A stretch of 64,000 nucleotides of DNA, taken from assembly GCA_002127285.1 (NCBI GenBank), contig NFUW01000001.1, positions 260,057-324,056 of the forward strand, read 5' to 3'. The DNA comes from Chitinophagaceae bacterium IBVUCB1 (GTDB lineage: Bacteria; Bacteroidota; Bacteroidia; Chitinophagales; Chitinophagaceae). Every line of letters starts with the position of its first letter. The stretch's first letter is position 1. Both the position numbers and the translations under genes were made by a program. Positions 52,343 through 61,170 of this stretch are shown here, piece after piece. The notes under the pieces were generated by a model. The model saw only the letters and a program-made list of their open reading frames with translations, had not been told where the DNA came from and searched no databases.

Positions 52343-55276
52343 ATGGGGGCAAAATATATTCTTTCATTTTCATTTTGTGCATTAGCGAACCTTAACACCA
52401 TAGCTAAGCAATTTGAATTATCTACACAGCCTATTTTTTTTATCGAAAATAAAGGCCAAATAATTGACCAAAACAACAACCTGCGGCATGATATACAGTT
52501 TAAACTTGAAGCACCGGGAATTAACATTTTTATTGGTAATGGTCAAATGCATTATCAATGGTACAAAGTTGAGGAGCAGTCACCTGACTTAAGCATCATT
52601 GATAAAAGATCGGAAACAATACAATTGAACAGCTACAGAATGGATGTTGAGTTATTGAATGCTAATCCTAATGCTGAATTTATTATTGAAGAAAAAACGG
52701 AATATTATGAGAACTACTTGTTGGGTAATAAAAGTATATTTAACGTTGGTAGTTTTCGAAAAGCAATTTATAAAAATATCTACCCCAATATTGATTGGAT
52801 AGTCTATCTTAAAAACGATGAATTGAAATACGATTTTATTGTTCATGCCGGGGGGGATGTAAAAAAAATTCAACTTAAATATTCAGGTGCTACAAGCATA
52901 AACTTGGAGAATGGAAGATTATTTGTTAAGACACCTTTGGGTAATATTATTGAACAAGCTCCATATAGTTTTATAAATGAAGATAACAAACCTGTGCAGT
53001 CAGGATTTGTATTAAACCGTAACATTCTTAGTTTTCAGGTCGCACAGCATAAAGGTACGTTGGTAATTGACCCTGGCATTGCATGGGCCACTTATTACGG
53101 TGGTACTAAACTGGACTACGCTTATAGTATTGCTGCTGATAATATAGGGAACAGTTTCTTTATTGGTCGCACAAATAGTACTAGCAATGTCGTTACAACC
53201 GGGGTGTACCAAACTATTTTATTAGGAAATACCAATAACGGGTTACTAGCGAAAATAAATGCCTCAGGGAATAAGGTATGGGGAACTTATATAGGTTCAG
53301 GGAATACGGACTTTTATGGTATAACATGCGATAGTAAAGGGAATATATATATAACAGGGTGGGGAAATGGAATAACTGCTACAACGGGTAGTCATCAGCC
53401 GTCACCAGCAAGCAGTATGGAGGATGCCATTTTAATGAAATTCAATCCTACAGGTAACCTTATATGGGCTACTTATTATGGTGGTTTAGCACAGGATTTT
53501 GGTTGGAATGTTTCGTGTGATTATTTTGATAATGTATACTTATGTGGTGCAACGCTTTCCAATACTGGTATCTCGACATCTGGTGGATATCAAACAACTC
53601 ATAATGGTGATCAGGATGGCTTTATTGCAAAATTTGACCCGTTAGGCAAGCGTATATGGGGAACATATTTTGGTAGTACAGGAGGGGACAGATTTTTCAA
53701 TATTAGAATTGATAAGAGAGGAAATATATACGCAGTTGGAGTTACCGGAAGTCAATCCGGAATAGCAACAAGCGGCGCTCATAAAACGGTCACAAGTAGT
53801 GCTGACGGTATGATTGTTAAATTTGACTCAACTTGTAATTTGCAATGGGCGACATATTACGGGGAGGGTAGCATTGGTGGGCTAGGTTTAGATGATTCAG
53901 GCAATGTGTATGTTTCAGGGCCTACGTATGCTACAACTGGGATTGCAACGCCTGGGGCGTATCAATCTGCTAATGCTAATGTAGGATATGCTGATGCTTT
54001 TATTGCCAAGTTTAATAGTTTGGGGGTAAGGCAATGGGGTAGCTATTTTGGGGGGACATCAGATGAAAAAGGATGTGCATTGACTGTATCTCCTTCGGGT
54101 AATGCTTTTATTGCCGGCATGACTAGAAGCCCGAATGGGATTGCAAGCCCTAATGCCTTGCAGTCGTCATTGAGAGGGTCTGCCGATGCTTTTGTTGCTG
54201 CTTTTTCTCCCTTTGGCTCTTTATTTTATAGCAGTTATTTTGGTGGTAATGATGCAGAGACTGCTGAATACTACTCAACGTCATATTCCTACAATGGCAG
54301 GTTATATATTGGGGGTTATACAATTAGTACAACAGGGTTATCTTCCGGCGGAGTAATACAGTCCAGCCATAATGGTGGCGGATATGATGCCTATGTTGCT
54401 TGTATGGCTCTGGATACAGTGGTATATATTGAATCGCCATTTAAAGATACTCTCTTCTGCCCTAATGATACTTTTAAAGTAAAGTGTCTAGTATCGAATA
54501 AATTTAAATCAGGTAATACGTTCAGTGTCCAGCTATCTGATTCAACTGGCAGTTTTCAAACACCTTTAATAATAGGAACGAAAGTAGCAGATAGTGCAGA
54601 CAGTGTGGTATGTATTATACCCAGTAGTATATTGCTAGGTGCAAAATATCGTATACGTGTTATTGCGAACAACCCGAATTGCATTTCTTTTGATAATGGA
54701 ATAAATATTACAATAAAAGGATTTACATATCCGTCTGTTACTATTACTGCTACACCTGATACTATAATTAAGGCTGGTACAAAAATTGATTTTAAGGTCC
54801 ATTTTCTGAATGCAGGCAATAAGCCTTCATTTCAATGGCAGTTAAATGGAACTGATATCCCATTAGCTATTGATAGTTTATGGAGCAGTAATACTTTATC
54901 TGATAATGACAAAGTAAGCTGTATTGTTACTATTAGTGATAAATGTGCAGTGCCAAAAAATCCCACTAGTAATATTATAACTGTGCATGTTGATACAAAT
55001 ACCGTTGTGGATAATATCCTAACAGAAGATAATGATGTTGTTATTTTTCCAAATCCGTCGAATGGTAATTTTGTAATCAGTAATCTTCGAGGGAACGGCA
55101 TTATAATTATTCGTAATCCTCTCGGACAGATAATAACCAAGCTTAATTACAACGCTGACAATAATGGGAAGAAAGAAGTACAACTTGATAATTTATCGTC
55201 AGGAATATTTATGGTTTCAGTGCTTAGATACGATAAAAGTGTATATACATGTAGGCTATTGAGTATCAAAAAATAG
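52343..55276 (+). CDS. SBBP-repeat surface protein with T9SS sorting domain
   Basis: 977 aa. A signal-peptide-like start (LSFSFCALANLNTIA) leads into a DUF7948-type domain (PIFFIENKGQIIDQNNNLRH). About eight SBBP repeats of some 50 residues follow (WATYYGG...DNIGNSFFIG, WGTYFGSTGGDRFFNI), a blade-like propeller arrangement. An Ig-like pair is next, and the C-terminus is a type IX secretion sorting domain (VVIFPNPSNGNFVISNL ... VSVLRYDKSVYTCRLLSIKK). It is thus exported across the outer membrane by the host T9SS and attached to or released from the surface. It is probably an adhesin or a relic of neighbouring cargo; relation to the Rhs system is unclear. Confidence 0.88.
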   Translation: MGAKYILSFSFCALANLNTIAKQFELSTQPIFFIENKGQIIDQNNNLRHDIQFKLEAPGINIFIGNGQMHYQWYKVEEQSPDLSIIDKRSETIQLNSYRMDVELLNANPNAEFIIEEKTEYYENYLLGNKSIFNVGSFRKAIYKNIYPNIDWIVYLKNDELKYDFIVHAGGDVKKIQLKYSGATSINLENGRLFVKTPLGNIIEQAPYSFINEDNKPVQSGFVLNRNILSFQVAQHKGTLVIDPGIAWATYYGGTKLDYAYSIAADNIGNSFFIGRTNSTSNVVTTGVYQTILLGNTNNGLLAKINASGNKVWGTYIGSGNTDFYGITCDSKGNIYITGWGNGITATTGSHQPSPASSMEDAILMKFNPTGNLIWATYYGGLAQDFGWNVSCDYFDNVYLCGATLSNTGISTSGGYQTTHNGDQDGFIAKFDPLGKRIWGTYFGSTGGDRFFNIRIDKRGNIYAVGVTGSQSGIATSGAHKTVTSSADGMIVKFDSTCNLQWATYYGEGSIGGLGLDDSGNVYVSGPTYATTGIATPGAYQSANANVGYADAFIAKFNSLGVRQWGSYFGGTSDEKGCALTVSPSGNAFIAGMTRSPNGIASPNALQSSLRGSADAFVAAFSPFGSLFYSSYFGGNDAETAEYYSTSYSYNGRLYIGGYTISTTGLSSGGVIQSSHNGGGYDAYVACMALDTVVYIESPFKDTLFCPNDTFKVKCLVSNKFKSGNTFSVQLSDSTGSFQTPLIIGTKVADSADSVVCIIPSSILLGAKYRIRVIANNPNCISFDNGINITIKGFTYPSVTITATPDTIIKAGTKIDFKVHFLNAGNKPSFQWQLNGTDIPLAIDSLWSSNTLSDNDKVSCIVTISDKCAVPKNPTSNIITVHVDTNTVVDNILTEDNDVVIFPNPSNGNFVISNLRGNGIIIIRNPLGQIITKLNYNADNNGKKEVQLDNLSSGIFMVSVLRYDKSVYTCRLLSIKK

Positions 55277-55368
55277 CTACTCAATCAGCATAGATAGGAA
55301 AGTAACTTGTATGTCAATCTACGCATGGACTGCTGTTGTGGTTAATGATGTTGGTAAGCGTGCCCGCT

Positions 55369-57681
55369 TTAATATTCTATTTCTTCAAGAGAAGTAGTAA
55401 AATCCTTACGATGAAAAGTGTAAAACCTACCTTTGAATTTTACATATTCACAACACAGGTGTATTTCGCCATTTGACTCCCGCCGTTCACTGATGCGCGG
55501 AAAATATTTTGAGGATGGGTAATCAGATGATTTATACCCCATCCTTTTCAGCACTTCACTCACATAGCTTTTGTTATTTTGCTGTTTTATCAGTACTGCC
55601 ATGTCGGTTAGTGGCATAGTTATAACATGTTCTCCGCTTGATTCAAATAATTCAGTAAGTGCAATCTCAATTTGTTTTTCTACTGTTATCTTGCTATGTG
55701 CTACAATTGATTGCAGTGCCTCTGTTATCAAGAGACGGCTTTCAAACCAATGTCGTTCTTTTTCGGGTGCTTTGATTTGGCGGGCGTTCAGGTAATGTAA
55801 GAAATTAGGAATTTCATCTACCATTTTACGCAGCAGTTTTACGTCAAGCGTTTCTTCAGATAATGTAGGGACACGAATGACCCAAAACCGAATTTCGTGT
55901 TTGTCAATACGAATAAAATCTTCCTCTCTGTTAGAGATAAGTATAAATTTGGCAAAAGTGGGTATGCTTTTCTGGTCTTTACCTTTACTGTTCCAAATCG
56001 CTGATTTGGCTGTTGATAATGCTTTTAATCTTTCTACCACTACTTCCTGGTCAACCTTGGTCTCATCCACCATTACAATGAGCTTACTTATCCAATGAGC
56101 GTTAAACTCACTTTTTAAGTCAGCATTTCCAACTATAGCCATATTTTCCTTGTATAGTTCCTTCAGCCAATCCCCGAAAGTTGTCTTGCCTGTTTGTCGT
56201 TCTTTGCTGATTAAACAAAGTATAGGAAGTACCTGCTGTGGCTTCTGATATAATAATTGTAAATAATCAAGCCCTAACTCCCAACGTTCAATAGCACTAT
56301 CAGCATCATTTTTATCCAATTGGATTTGCTCTGTACCAAAAATATGCTTGATAAACCCCAATGTATGGGGACAAGCTGTGTCTGCTTCATCCTGTTGCCA
56401 GTCAAAAGGATGATAAAGGTTATAGCAATTATGAATAACCTGCTGATAATGCGTATGGCTCGGGACATTACAAAATGAAGTGTATTTACGTATATGCTCA
56501 AAGATTTCTTTACCGTTATCTTCCAATATGGTTTTGCGTTCCCTTCGTTCAAAGGTTTTTATTATCGTATTCCACTGGTCAGGTATTTCTACATATTGGT
56601 AATACGTATCGCCTACCCTGAAATAATTGGATGCACTTTTAGGCGTTACAATAACACATTTTTGCGAGCTATGGTCATATTGGTAGGTGGTGCCAAAGAA
56701 TTTGAAACGCGTTTCTTTAAGTTCTGTGCGTTGTTCTAAATGAAAATGATAAAAATCGTCTACACTATCCAGCATAAAATACTGGTATACCAATCGCGTA
56801 GAACGAGTAATTTCAATTTTTGTCAGGTAGATACCATTGAATATACCTGCTTTTTGTACCCTGAAATCATTAAACTCCTTAACCACTTCTTGCTGTTCGG
56901 TACTACTAAGAGAACAAAGTAAATCATCAATGCCTTTAGGGCTTCCTGTAAGTTCTGAAGAATTTATATGTGCAAAATACAATCGTATACCTTCTTTACT
57001 CATCAGGTCATGAAAAGACTCTACGCTCTTATAAAAAGTATAAGGTCTTACAGAGAGGTCAATCTGTCCGCTAATTTCCTTGGATGTAATATTGCGACAG
57101 TCGCCGTCGTGCAGCCATACTAATCTCTGTACCTGGCATCTCTTGACTAGCTGAATAATATCCTCATGCATGAACCCATCCTTGTCTCTGAGGCAAGTGA
57201 TAGATGGTAACCCGATGCAGCAAATGCCATGCATGGTCGCTTTATAAGCCTTAAAATGCCCTTCTGTCAGATACAGCGTATCAATCTGTTCACCTGACTC
57301 AAAGCAATCCAGTAACTGTGGAGGGAAAAATGGAAGTGTCTTCTGTCCTTTAGGGATGTCATATTTTTGAACTGACTTATCTTTCCTCGTTTTAGGATGT
57401 AATAACCTGGTCTGGCGGTACTCCCTTGTTTTCTGTTTACCCTCTAAGGTGCGGAACCACTGTACTTCTCTTTTGATTGAATATAGTAATATACCAATGC
57501 CCTTATCATTTGCCTCGAATATGCGGTATTTCTTCTTTGTATTGGGTAGGCCATGGTATGCTGTATTGGTAAAACTATCCGTATACAAATCAATCTCAAG
57601 CATTTCGTTACTAATGCCAAGTGCTTTCATTCGCTTTTCAAAGAAATGCTGAGTATCTGTTATCTGGCTATTAACCATCAT
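55369..57681 (-). CDS. replication protein: Toprim primase-like plus SF3 helicase
   Basis: 770 aa from the ATG at 57681; a TTG three codons upstream is a weaker start. The N-terminal half has a Toprim domain (TLYLTEGHFKAY, VWLHDGDCRN) with its Glu and Asp-x-Asp metal ligands. The C-terminal half is an SF3 helicase of the D5/DUF5906 type: Walker A KERQTGKTTF near residue 505, Walker B KLIVMVDET near 535 and motif C FILISNRE. Such fusions start replication of phages and plasmids. It is the third gene of an operon with two small upstream genes, controlled from the divergent region at 58.3 kb. Confidence 0.86.
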   Translation of the reverse strand: MMVNSQITDTQHFFEKRMKALGISNEMLEIDLYTDSFTNTAYHGLPNTKKKYRIFEANDKGIGILLYSIKREVQWFRTLEGKQKTREYRQTRLLHPKTRKDKSVQKYDIPKGQKTLPFFPPQLLDCFESGEQIDTLYLTEGHFKAYKATMHGICCIGLPSITCLRDKDGFMHEDIIQLVKRCQVQRLVWLHDGDCRNITSKEISGQIDLSVRPYTFYKSVESFHDLMSKEGIRLYFAHINSSELTGSPKGIDDLLCSLSSTEQQEVVKEFNDFRVQKAGIFNGIYLTKIEITRSTRLVYQYFMLDSVDDFYHFHLEQRTELKETRFKFFGTTYQYDHSSQKCVIVTPKSASNYFRVGDTYYQYVEIPDQWNTIIKTFERRERKTILEDNGKEIFEHIRKYTSFCNVPSHTHYQQVIHNCYNLYHPFDWQQDEADTACPHTLGFIKHIFGTEQIQLDKNDADSAIERWELGLDYLQLLYQKPQQVLPILCLISKERQTGKTTFGDWLKELYKENMAIVGNADLKSEFNAHWISKLIVMVDETKVDQEVVVERLKALSTAKSAIWNSKGKDQKSIPTFAKFILISNREEDFIRIDKHEIRFWVIRVPTLSEETLDVKLLRKMVDEIPNFLHYLNARQIKAPEKERHWFESRLLITEALQSIVAHSKITVEKQIEIALTELFESSGEHVITMPLTDMAVLIKQQNNKSYVSEVLKRMGYKSSDYPSSKYFPRISERRESNGEIHLCCEYVKFKGRFYTFHRKDFTTSLEEIEY

Positions 57682-57748
57682 TGTGCGCAAGTGTACCGCA
57701 TTCGATAAGATGTTATCGTTGCTTGATAAAATGATTAGGAGTTAAGAC

Positions 57749-58027
57749 CTATTGCAGGATGACAATATTCCCTTTGCTTATTTCATATCTAACGGATAGC
57801 CTGTTAAGGATACCAGTGATGGAAGGCATCAACTGTGCTTCTAAATGGCTGACATTTGAATTTAAACTGGTTAGTTCCATGCCGAATGAAATCATACGTA
57901 CTTTGCAGGCATAGCATTGGCATGTAAGGTATTGCTCTTCCAAGGCCAGGTATAGTTCCTCGTACCTTGGTTGCAGTGCGGAAAGGGAATGGTATAATTC
58001 CAGCACTTGCTCCATATTGGAATTCAT
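57749..58027 (-). CDS. small protein in the replication operon
   Basis: 92 aa. N-terminal helices (EQVLELYHSLSALQPRYEEL), a pair of Cys motifs (YLTCQCYACKVR) that could bind zinc, and a basic C-terminus. Its start overlaps the stop of the helix-turn-helix gene upstream (TAATG), so translation is coupled. No family recognised. Confidence 0.6.
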   Translation of the reverse strand: MNSNMEQVLELYHSLSALQPRYEELYLALEEQYLTCQCYACKVRMISFGMELTSLNSNVSHLEAQLMPSITGILNRLSVRYEISKGNIVILQ

Positions 58028-58272
58028 TATTTCTTAATTGTAGGGTATTCAAAATCGGTAATGTCTTTGTTCAATATCTTACATATAGCTTCGACTGTTT
58101 CACGACGGACATAGCTGGTGTCATCTTGTTTCATATACATGATGCGTCTAATTGTGTACCTGCTCTGTCCACTTTCTTTAACTAACTTGTTTATTGTCAA
58201 TCGTTTACTTTGTGTGCTATAGGTAGACAGCCACTCTTTGAGTTTATACCGGTAGGTTTTATTAAGTTCCAT
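58027..58272 (-). CDS. helix-turn-helix regulator
   Basis: 81 aa. A single Xre-like DNA-binding domain (LTINKLVKESGQSRYTIRRI, then YVRRETVEAICKILN). It begins the replication operon and is divergent from another Xre gene, the arrangement of a phage-type switch. Coupled by overlap to the next gene. Confidence 0.78.
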   Translation of the reverse strand: MELNKTYRYKLKEWLSTYSTQSKRLTINKLVKESGQSRYTIRRIMYMKQDDTSYVRRETVEAICKILNKDITDFEYPTIKK

Positions 58273-58325
58273 TTTGTATTTATATTCCTTATTATGCCCA
58301 ATTTCCTATCTATTGTATGCTAATC

Positions 58326-58357
58326 CTTGCTTATTTGTCTAAAATATTGTACATTTG
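58326..58357 (+). promoter_or_regulatory. promoter of the rightward Xre gene
   Basis: TTG (58327-58329), a 20-base spacer and TACATTTG (58350-58357). The gap between the two divergent regulators is only 174 bases, so either protein could block both directions. Confidence 0.55.
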
Positions 58358-58446
58358 ATAACGTTTAAGTAATGCAAAAGTAATAAAAAGGCATAATAAA
58401 CCATGAAAAGATATTTATTAAACGCTGTACCACAGTCATATATTCA

Positions 58447-58911
58447 ATGAAGGTTTTCGATTTAAAGAAATTCAGGGGCGGTACGGGGCTTAATCAAGAA
58501 GCATTTGCCAAACGTATTCAGCGTTCACAAACTACAGTCTGTCGCATAGAAAAAGGAGAGAAAGCGATTAGTGATAAATTTTTAGATGCTATCAGTAAAG
58601 GTTTTTCCATTGATTTAGAAATATATAAAAGTTATAACCAATCGGCTCAGGATGCGAGTAATCATTCAGGGAAAATAACAGATAGTCAATTCGCCAGCAA
58701 TTATTTGTATCACAAGCATGATATAAGTGATTTAGAACAACGATATATTTTACTATTAGAAGAAAAAAAGAGAATCGAAAACGAACACCATGAGCTTTAC
58801 AAAAAAATGCAATCACTCGAGCCTGCTTTAGTAGCAGAAAATAATGAGCTACTTAAAAAACTGACATCTCAAAATGAGTTGATCCTGACATTACTTAACG
58901 GGAAAGACTAA
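58447..58911 (+). CDS. Xre-family repressor with C-terminal coiled coil
   Basis: 154 aa. An N-terminal helix-turn-helix (FRGGTGLNQEAFAKRIQRSQ, TTVCRIEKGEK) and a long coiled-coil C-terminus (EEKKRIENEHHELYKKMQSL, ELLKKLTSQNELILTL). Same architecture as the repressor at 28638-28994. Likely one of the two key switches of the element. Confidence 0.85.
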   Translation: MKVFDLKKFRGGTGLNQEAFAKRIQRSQTTVCRIEKGEKAISDKFLDAISKGFSIDLEIYKSYNQSAQDASNHSGKITDSQFASNYLYHKHDISDLEQRYILLLEEKKRIENEHHELYKKMQSLEPALVAENNELLKKLTSQNELILTLLNGKD

Positions 58912-59316
58912 TGGATAGAGCATATAGGTCTTTTATGAAAACACAACATATCAGACATTGATATAAAAAGCCCTTTTTCTACTCTTGTGCTACAGATTAG
59001 TTTTTACCCCAGTTTAATTGGAGTTGGTCTTTGTATTGGCATATCTTATTACTTTCATTCTTTTCATAAGATAGTAAATTTGCTCATTAAGTATATGATT
59101 TAATAGAGTATTCTATTTATATAAAATACATGAATAGTAATATCTGCAAGTTCGTTTGGACCAGCAGTTAGAATTTCACCAATAGTATCCAGCAAATTTA
59201 AGCGTAACTAGGTTAACGTCACAGAAAATACATGAATTATAATTTAGTTTTGTTAATGCCAATATCTCTACAGACATTGTTGTATTAGCATATCCTCTGG
59301 CTATTTGAATGTTTAA
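58912..59316. other. 405 bases without a gene
   Basis: AT-rich. No open frame of convincing quality. A short direct repeat AAAATACATGAAT occurs near 59123 and again near 59225. This stretch leads into a recombinase remnant, so it may be decayed DNA at an older element boundary. Confidence 0.6.
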
Positions 59317-59463
59317 ATGATTTGGTGTTTCCAGCGTATTGAAAATGTTAGCAAAGTGCTAGGACATCGGAGTATAAAGATTACTCAACACTTTGCGAAG
59401 ATTATTGATAAAAAGGCCAATGAAGGCTCGTTATCGTTACAAACTAGGTTAAATAAAATCTAA
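59317..59463 (+). pseudogene. C-terminal remnant of a tyrosine recombinase
   Basis: A 48-codon frame reads VSKVLGHRSIKITQHFAKII after a short lead-in, matching the end of phage/transposon tyrosine recombinases (the LGH..I..TQ.YAKI motif). The catalytic Tyr is replaced by Phe, and the whole N-terminal and catalytic body is absent. Non-functional; it marks an older integration event. Confidence 0.75.
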
Positions 59464-59530
59464 TCTTCTCTTCTTTATTTTTTAATTGATTATTAATTAG
59501 TTGCAAGAATTTAACATATTATTTTTATTT

Positions 59531-59565
59531 TTTGGTGGACAAAATGAAATTAATATGTACATTTG
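59531..59565 (+). promoter_or_regulatory. promoter of the five-gene island
   Basis: TACATTTG at 59558-59565 is a perfect -7 element with TTTG at 59531-59534 (23-base spacer, slightly long). The start site near 59572 lies after a TTG at 59563 and before the ATG at 59587, so the ATG is the real start. Confidence 0.5.
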
Positions 59566-59586
59566 TCAACAGAACGAAATAACTAT

Positions 59587-60660
59587 ATGAACAATAATGA
59601 TCAAAATGTATTTGGTGCGAGATTAAAACTTGCTCGGAAAATGGCAGGAATGTCATTGCAAGATTTATCAGATGCTTTGGTCAATAAAGTAACCAAACAA
59701 GCTCTAAATAAGTATGAGCAAGGTTTAATGAACCCTACTGTTGACGTGCTATTATCAATTGCTAAAGCACTAAACGTTAAGCCTGACTATTTTCTGAAGA
59801 AAAAAAGTTTGGAGCTAGGCAAAGTGTTATTTCGTAAAAGGACTACCCTATCTAAAAAAGATGAAGAGGCAATTATTGAAAAAGTCAGAGACTATGTAGA
59901 AAGATATCAGGAACTAGAACATATATTAAGTGTCGAAATAGCTTTTGAAAATCCATTAGATAAGTTTCCGATTAACGCAAAGAGCGATATTGAAAGTGCT
60001 GCAAAAAAACTTCGTACTGATTGGAATTTGGGTAGCACCCCAATACAGAATTTAGTTGAGATGTTGGAATTAAAAGGAATAAAAGTGCTATTAATGGATG
60101 AAGTCGATGCAATTGATGGCTTGGCTGTTTTTACTTCCAGTGGAACTCCGATAGTGGTTGTAAACAAAAATGGTAAATCGCTTGAGCGCATCAGGTTTAC
60201 TATAGTTCATGAATTAGCTCACTTATTATTGGACTTATCAGTATTGGGAGAAGACAACAAATTAATAGAAGAATGGTGCCACTTTTTTGCTAGTAATTTT
60301 CTTCTTCCAAGTGAAATGTTAGTCAAAATGATTGGAAATGGGAAAAGAAGCTATATCGCGATAAGTGAGTTAATAACAATCAAGGAATATTTTGGCATTT
60401 CAATTCGTGCAATAGTTCATCGCCTCAAAACGCTTGAAATAATAACTGATAACTATTATCAACGGTGGATAATTTATATGAGTAAAACTTATGGCCAAAA
60501 AGATGAGCCGGGCGGGTATATAGGAGAAGAAAAGTCGCGGGGCTTTGATCAGCTTATTGCACGGGCTTTAGCAGAAGGTATAATAAGCCTTAGCAAAGCA
60601 GCAAATTTATGCAATACTAATATTGATAACTTAAGAAATCATTTTATTAGTGTTGGATAA
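59587..60660 (+). CDS. Xre/ImmA-IrrE-type regulator-metallopeptidase
   Basis: 357 aa. An N-terminal helix-turn-helix (FGARLKLARKMAGMSLQDLS, NKYEQGLMNPT) is joined to a zinc metallopeptidase domain of the ImmA/IrrE (COG2856) family with HELAH at 208-212 and a downstream EEWCHFFASNFLLPSEM ligand segment. Family members cleave repressors or act as antitoxin-linked regulators. The gene overlaps the next (PIN) gene, a pairing found in toxin-antitoxin modules. It leads a tight operon of five genes. Confidence 0.88.
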   Translation: MNNNDQNVFGARLKLARKMAGMSLQDLSDALVNKVTKQALNKYEQGLMNPTVDVLLSIAKALNVKPDYFLKKKSLELGKVLFRKRTTLSKKDEEAIIEKVRDYVERYQELEHILSVEIAFENPLDKFPINAKSDIESAAKKLRTDWNLGSTPIQNLVEMLELKGIKVLLMDEVDAIDGLAVFTSSGTPIVVVNKNGKSLERIRFTIVHELAHLLLDLSVLGEDNKLIEEWCHFFASNFLLPSEMLVKMIGNGKRSYIAISELITIKEYFGISIRAIVHRLKTLEIITDNYYQRWIIYMSKTYGQKDEPGGYIGEEKSRGFDQLIARALAEGIISLSKAANLCNTNIDNLRNHFISVG

Positions 60661-61159
60661 AGGTGCTATTGTAATTAAGGATGCGTGTATCCTGTTTGAT
60701 TTAATTGACTTAGAAATACTAAGTGAATTTTACAAATTGGATTGTGTAGTTATTACAACACCGCAAGTGATTTATGAAATTACAAATGAGAAGCAATTGG
60801 CTGAAATTAACGGATATATTGAGGCGGACAAGCTTAAAGTGGACGGTACAGGTGATTTAAGCGACATTGTTACTATAACTGACGAAAATCCAGGGTTAAC
60901 CCTTACAGATGCTTCGGTAATTGAAATTGCTTTACGAAAAAATGCCGCGGTACTAAGCTCTGACAAAAGTCTTAGAAATATATCACAAAAGAAAGGATTA
61001 CAAGTCATGGGAGTGTTATGGATTATCGAGAGGTTATATAACGTAGGTATTATTGAAAAAGAAGTAGCATTGACAAAGCTTGCTATTTATCCTGAAATAA
61101 ATAAACGAGCACCCAAACAGGAAACAGATGACCTAATAGGTAAAATTCAAAACCAATAA
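60650..61159 (+). CDS. PIN-domain protein (probable nuclease toxin)
   Basis: 169 aa from a GTG at 60650 overlapping the previous stop. The PIN acidic residues are visible: Asp11 in VIKDACILFD, Glu43 in VIYEITNE, Asp87 in TLTDASVIEIA and Asp105 in LSSDKSL. PIN proteins cut RNA in toxin-antitoxin systems. With the ImmA-type partner this is probably a toxin-antitoxin or defence pair. Confidence 0.82.
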   Translation: MLDKGAIVIKDACILFDLIDLEILSEFYKLDCVVITTPQVIYEITNEKQLAEINGYIEADKLKVDGTGDLSDIVTITDENPGLTLTDASVIEIALRKNAAVLSSDKSLRNISQKKGLQVMGVLWIIERLYNVGIIEKEVALTKLAIYPEINKRAPKQETDDLIGKIQNQ

Positions 61160-61170
61160 ACAGAACATTG

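Larger units (their letters stand above)
3532..58911. mobile_element. integrative, probably self-replicating element inserted at tRNA-Val; right end not resolved
   Basis: The left edge is set between the tRNA terminator and the recombinase body (about 3532-3560). Contents: a large serine recombinase, a repeat-rich control region, a virion-like operon, an Xre repressor, a 25-kb Rhs cargo block, a Toprim/SF3-helicase replication gene and two divergent regulators. No second copy of the tRNA 3' end was seen in the window, and a serine recombinase need leave only a very short core duplication, so the end given here is simply the last gene with a clear element function. The five-gene island at 59.6-63.9 kb may also be inside it. 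Confidence 0.55.

Noticed and set aside
55351-55370. Hairpin AAGCG-TGCC-CGCTT between converging genes
   Set aside because: Only five base pairs, without a T-run, and it overlaps the end of the replication gene.
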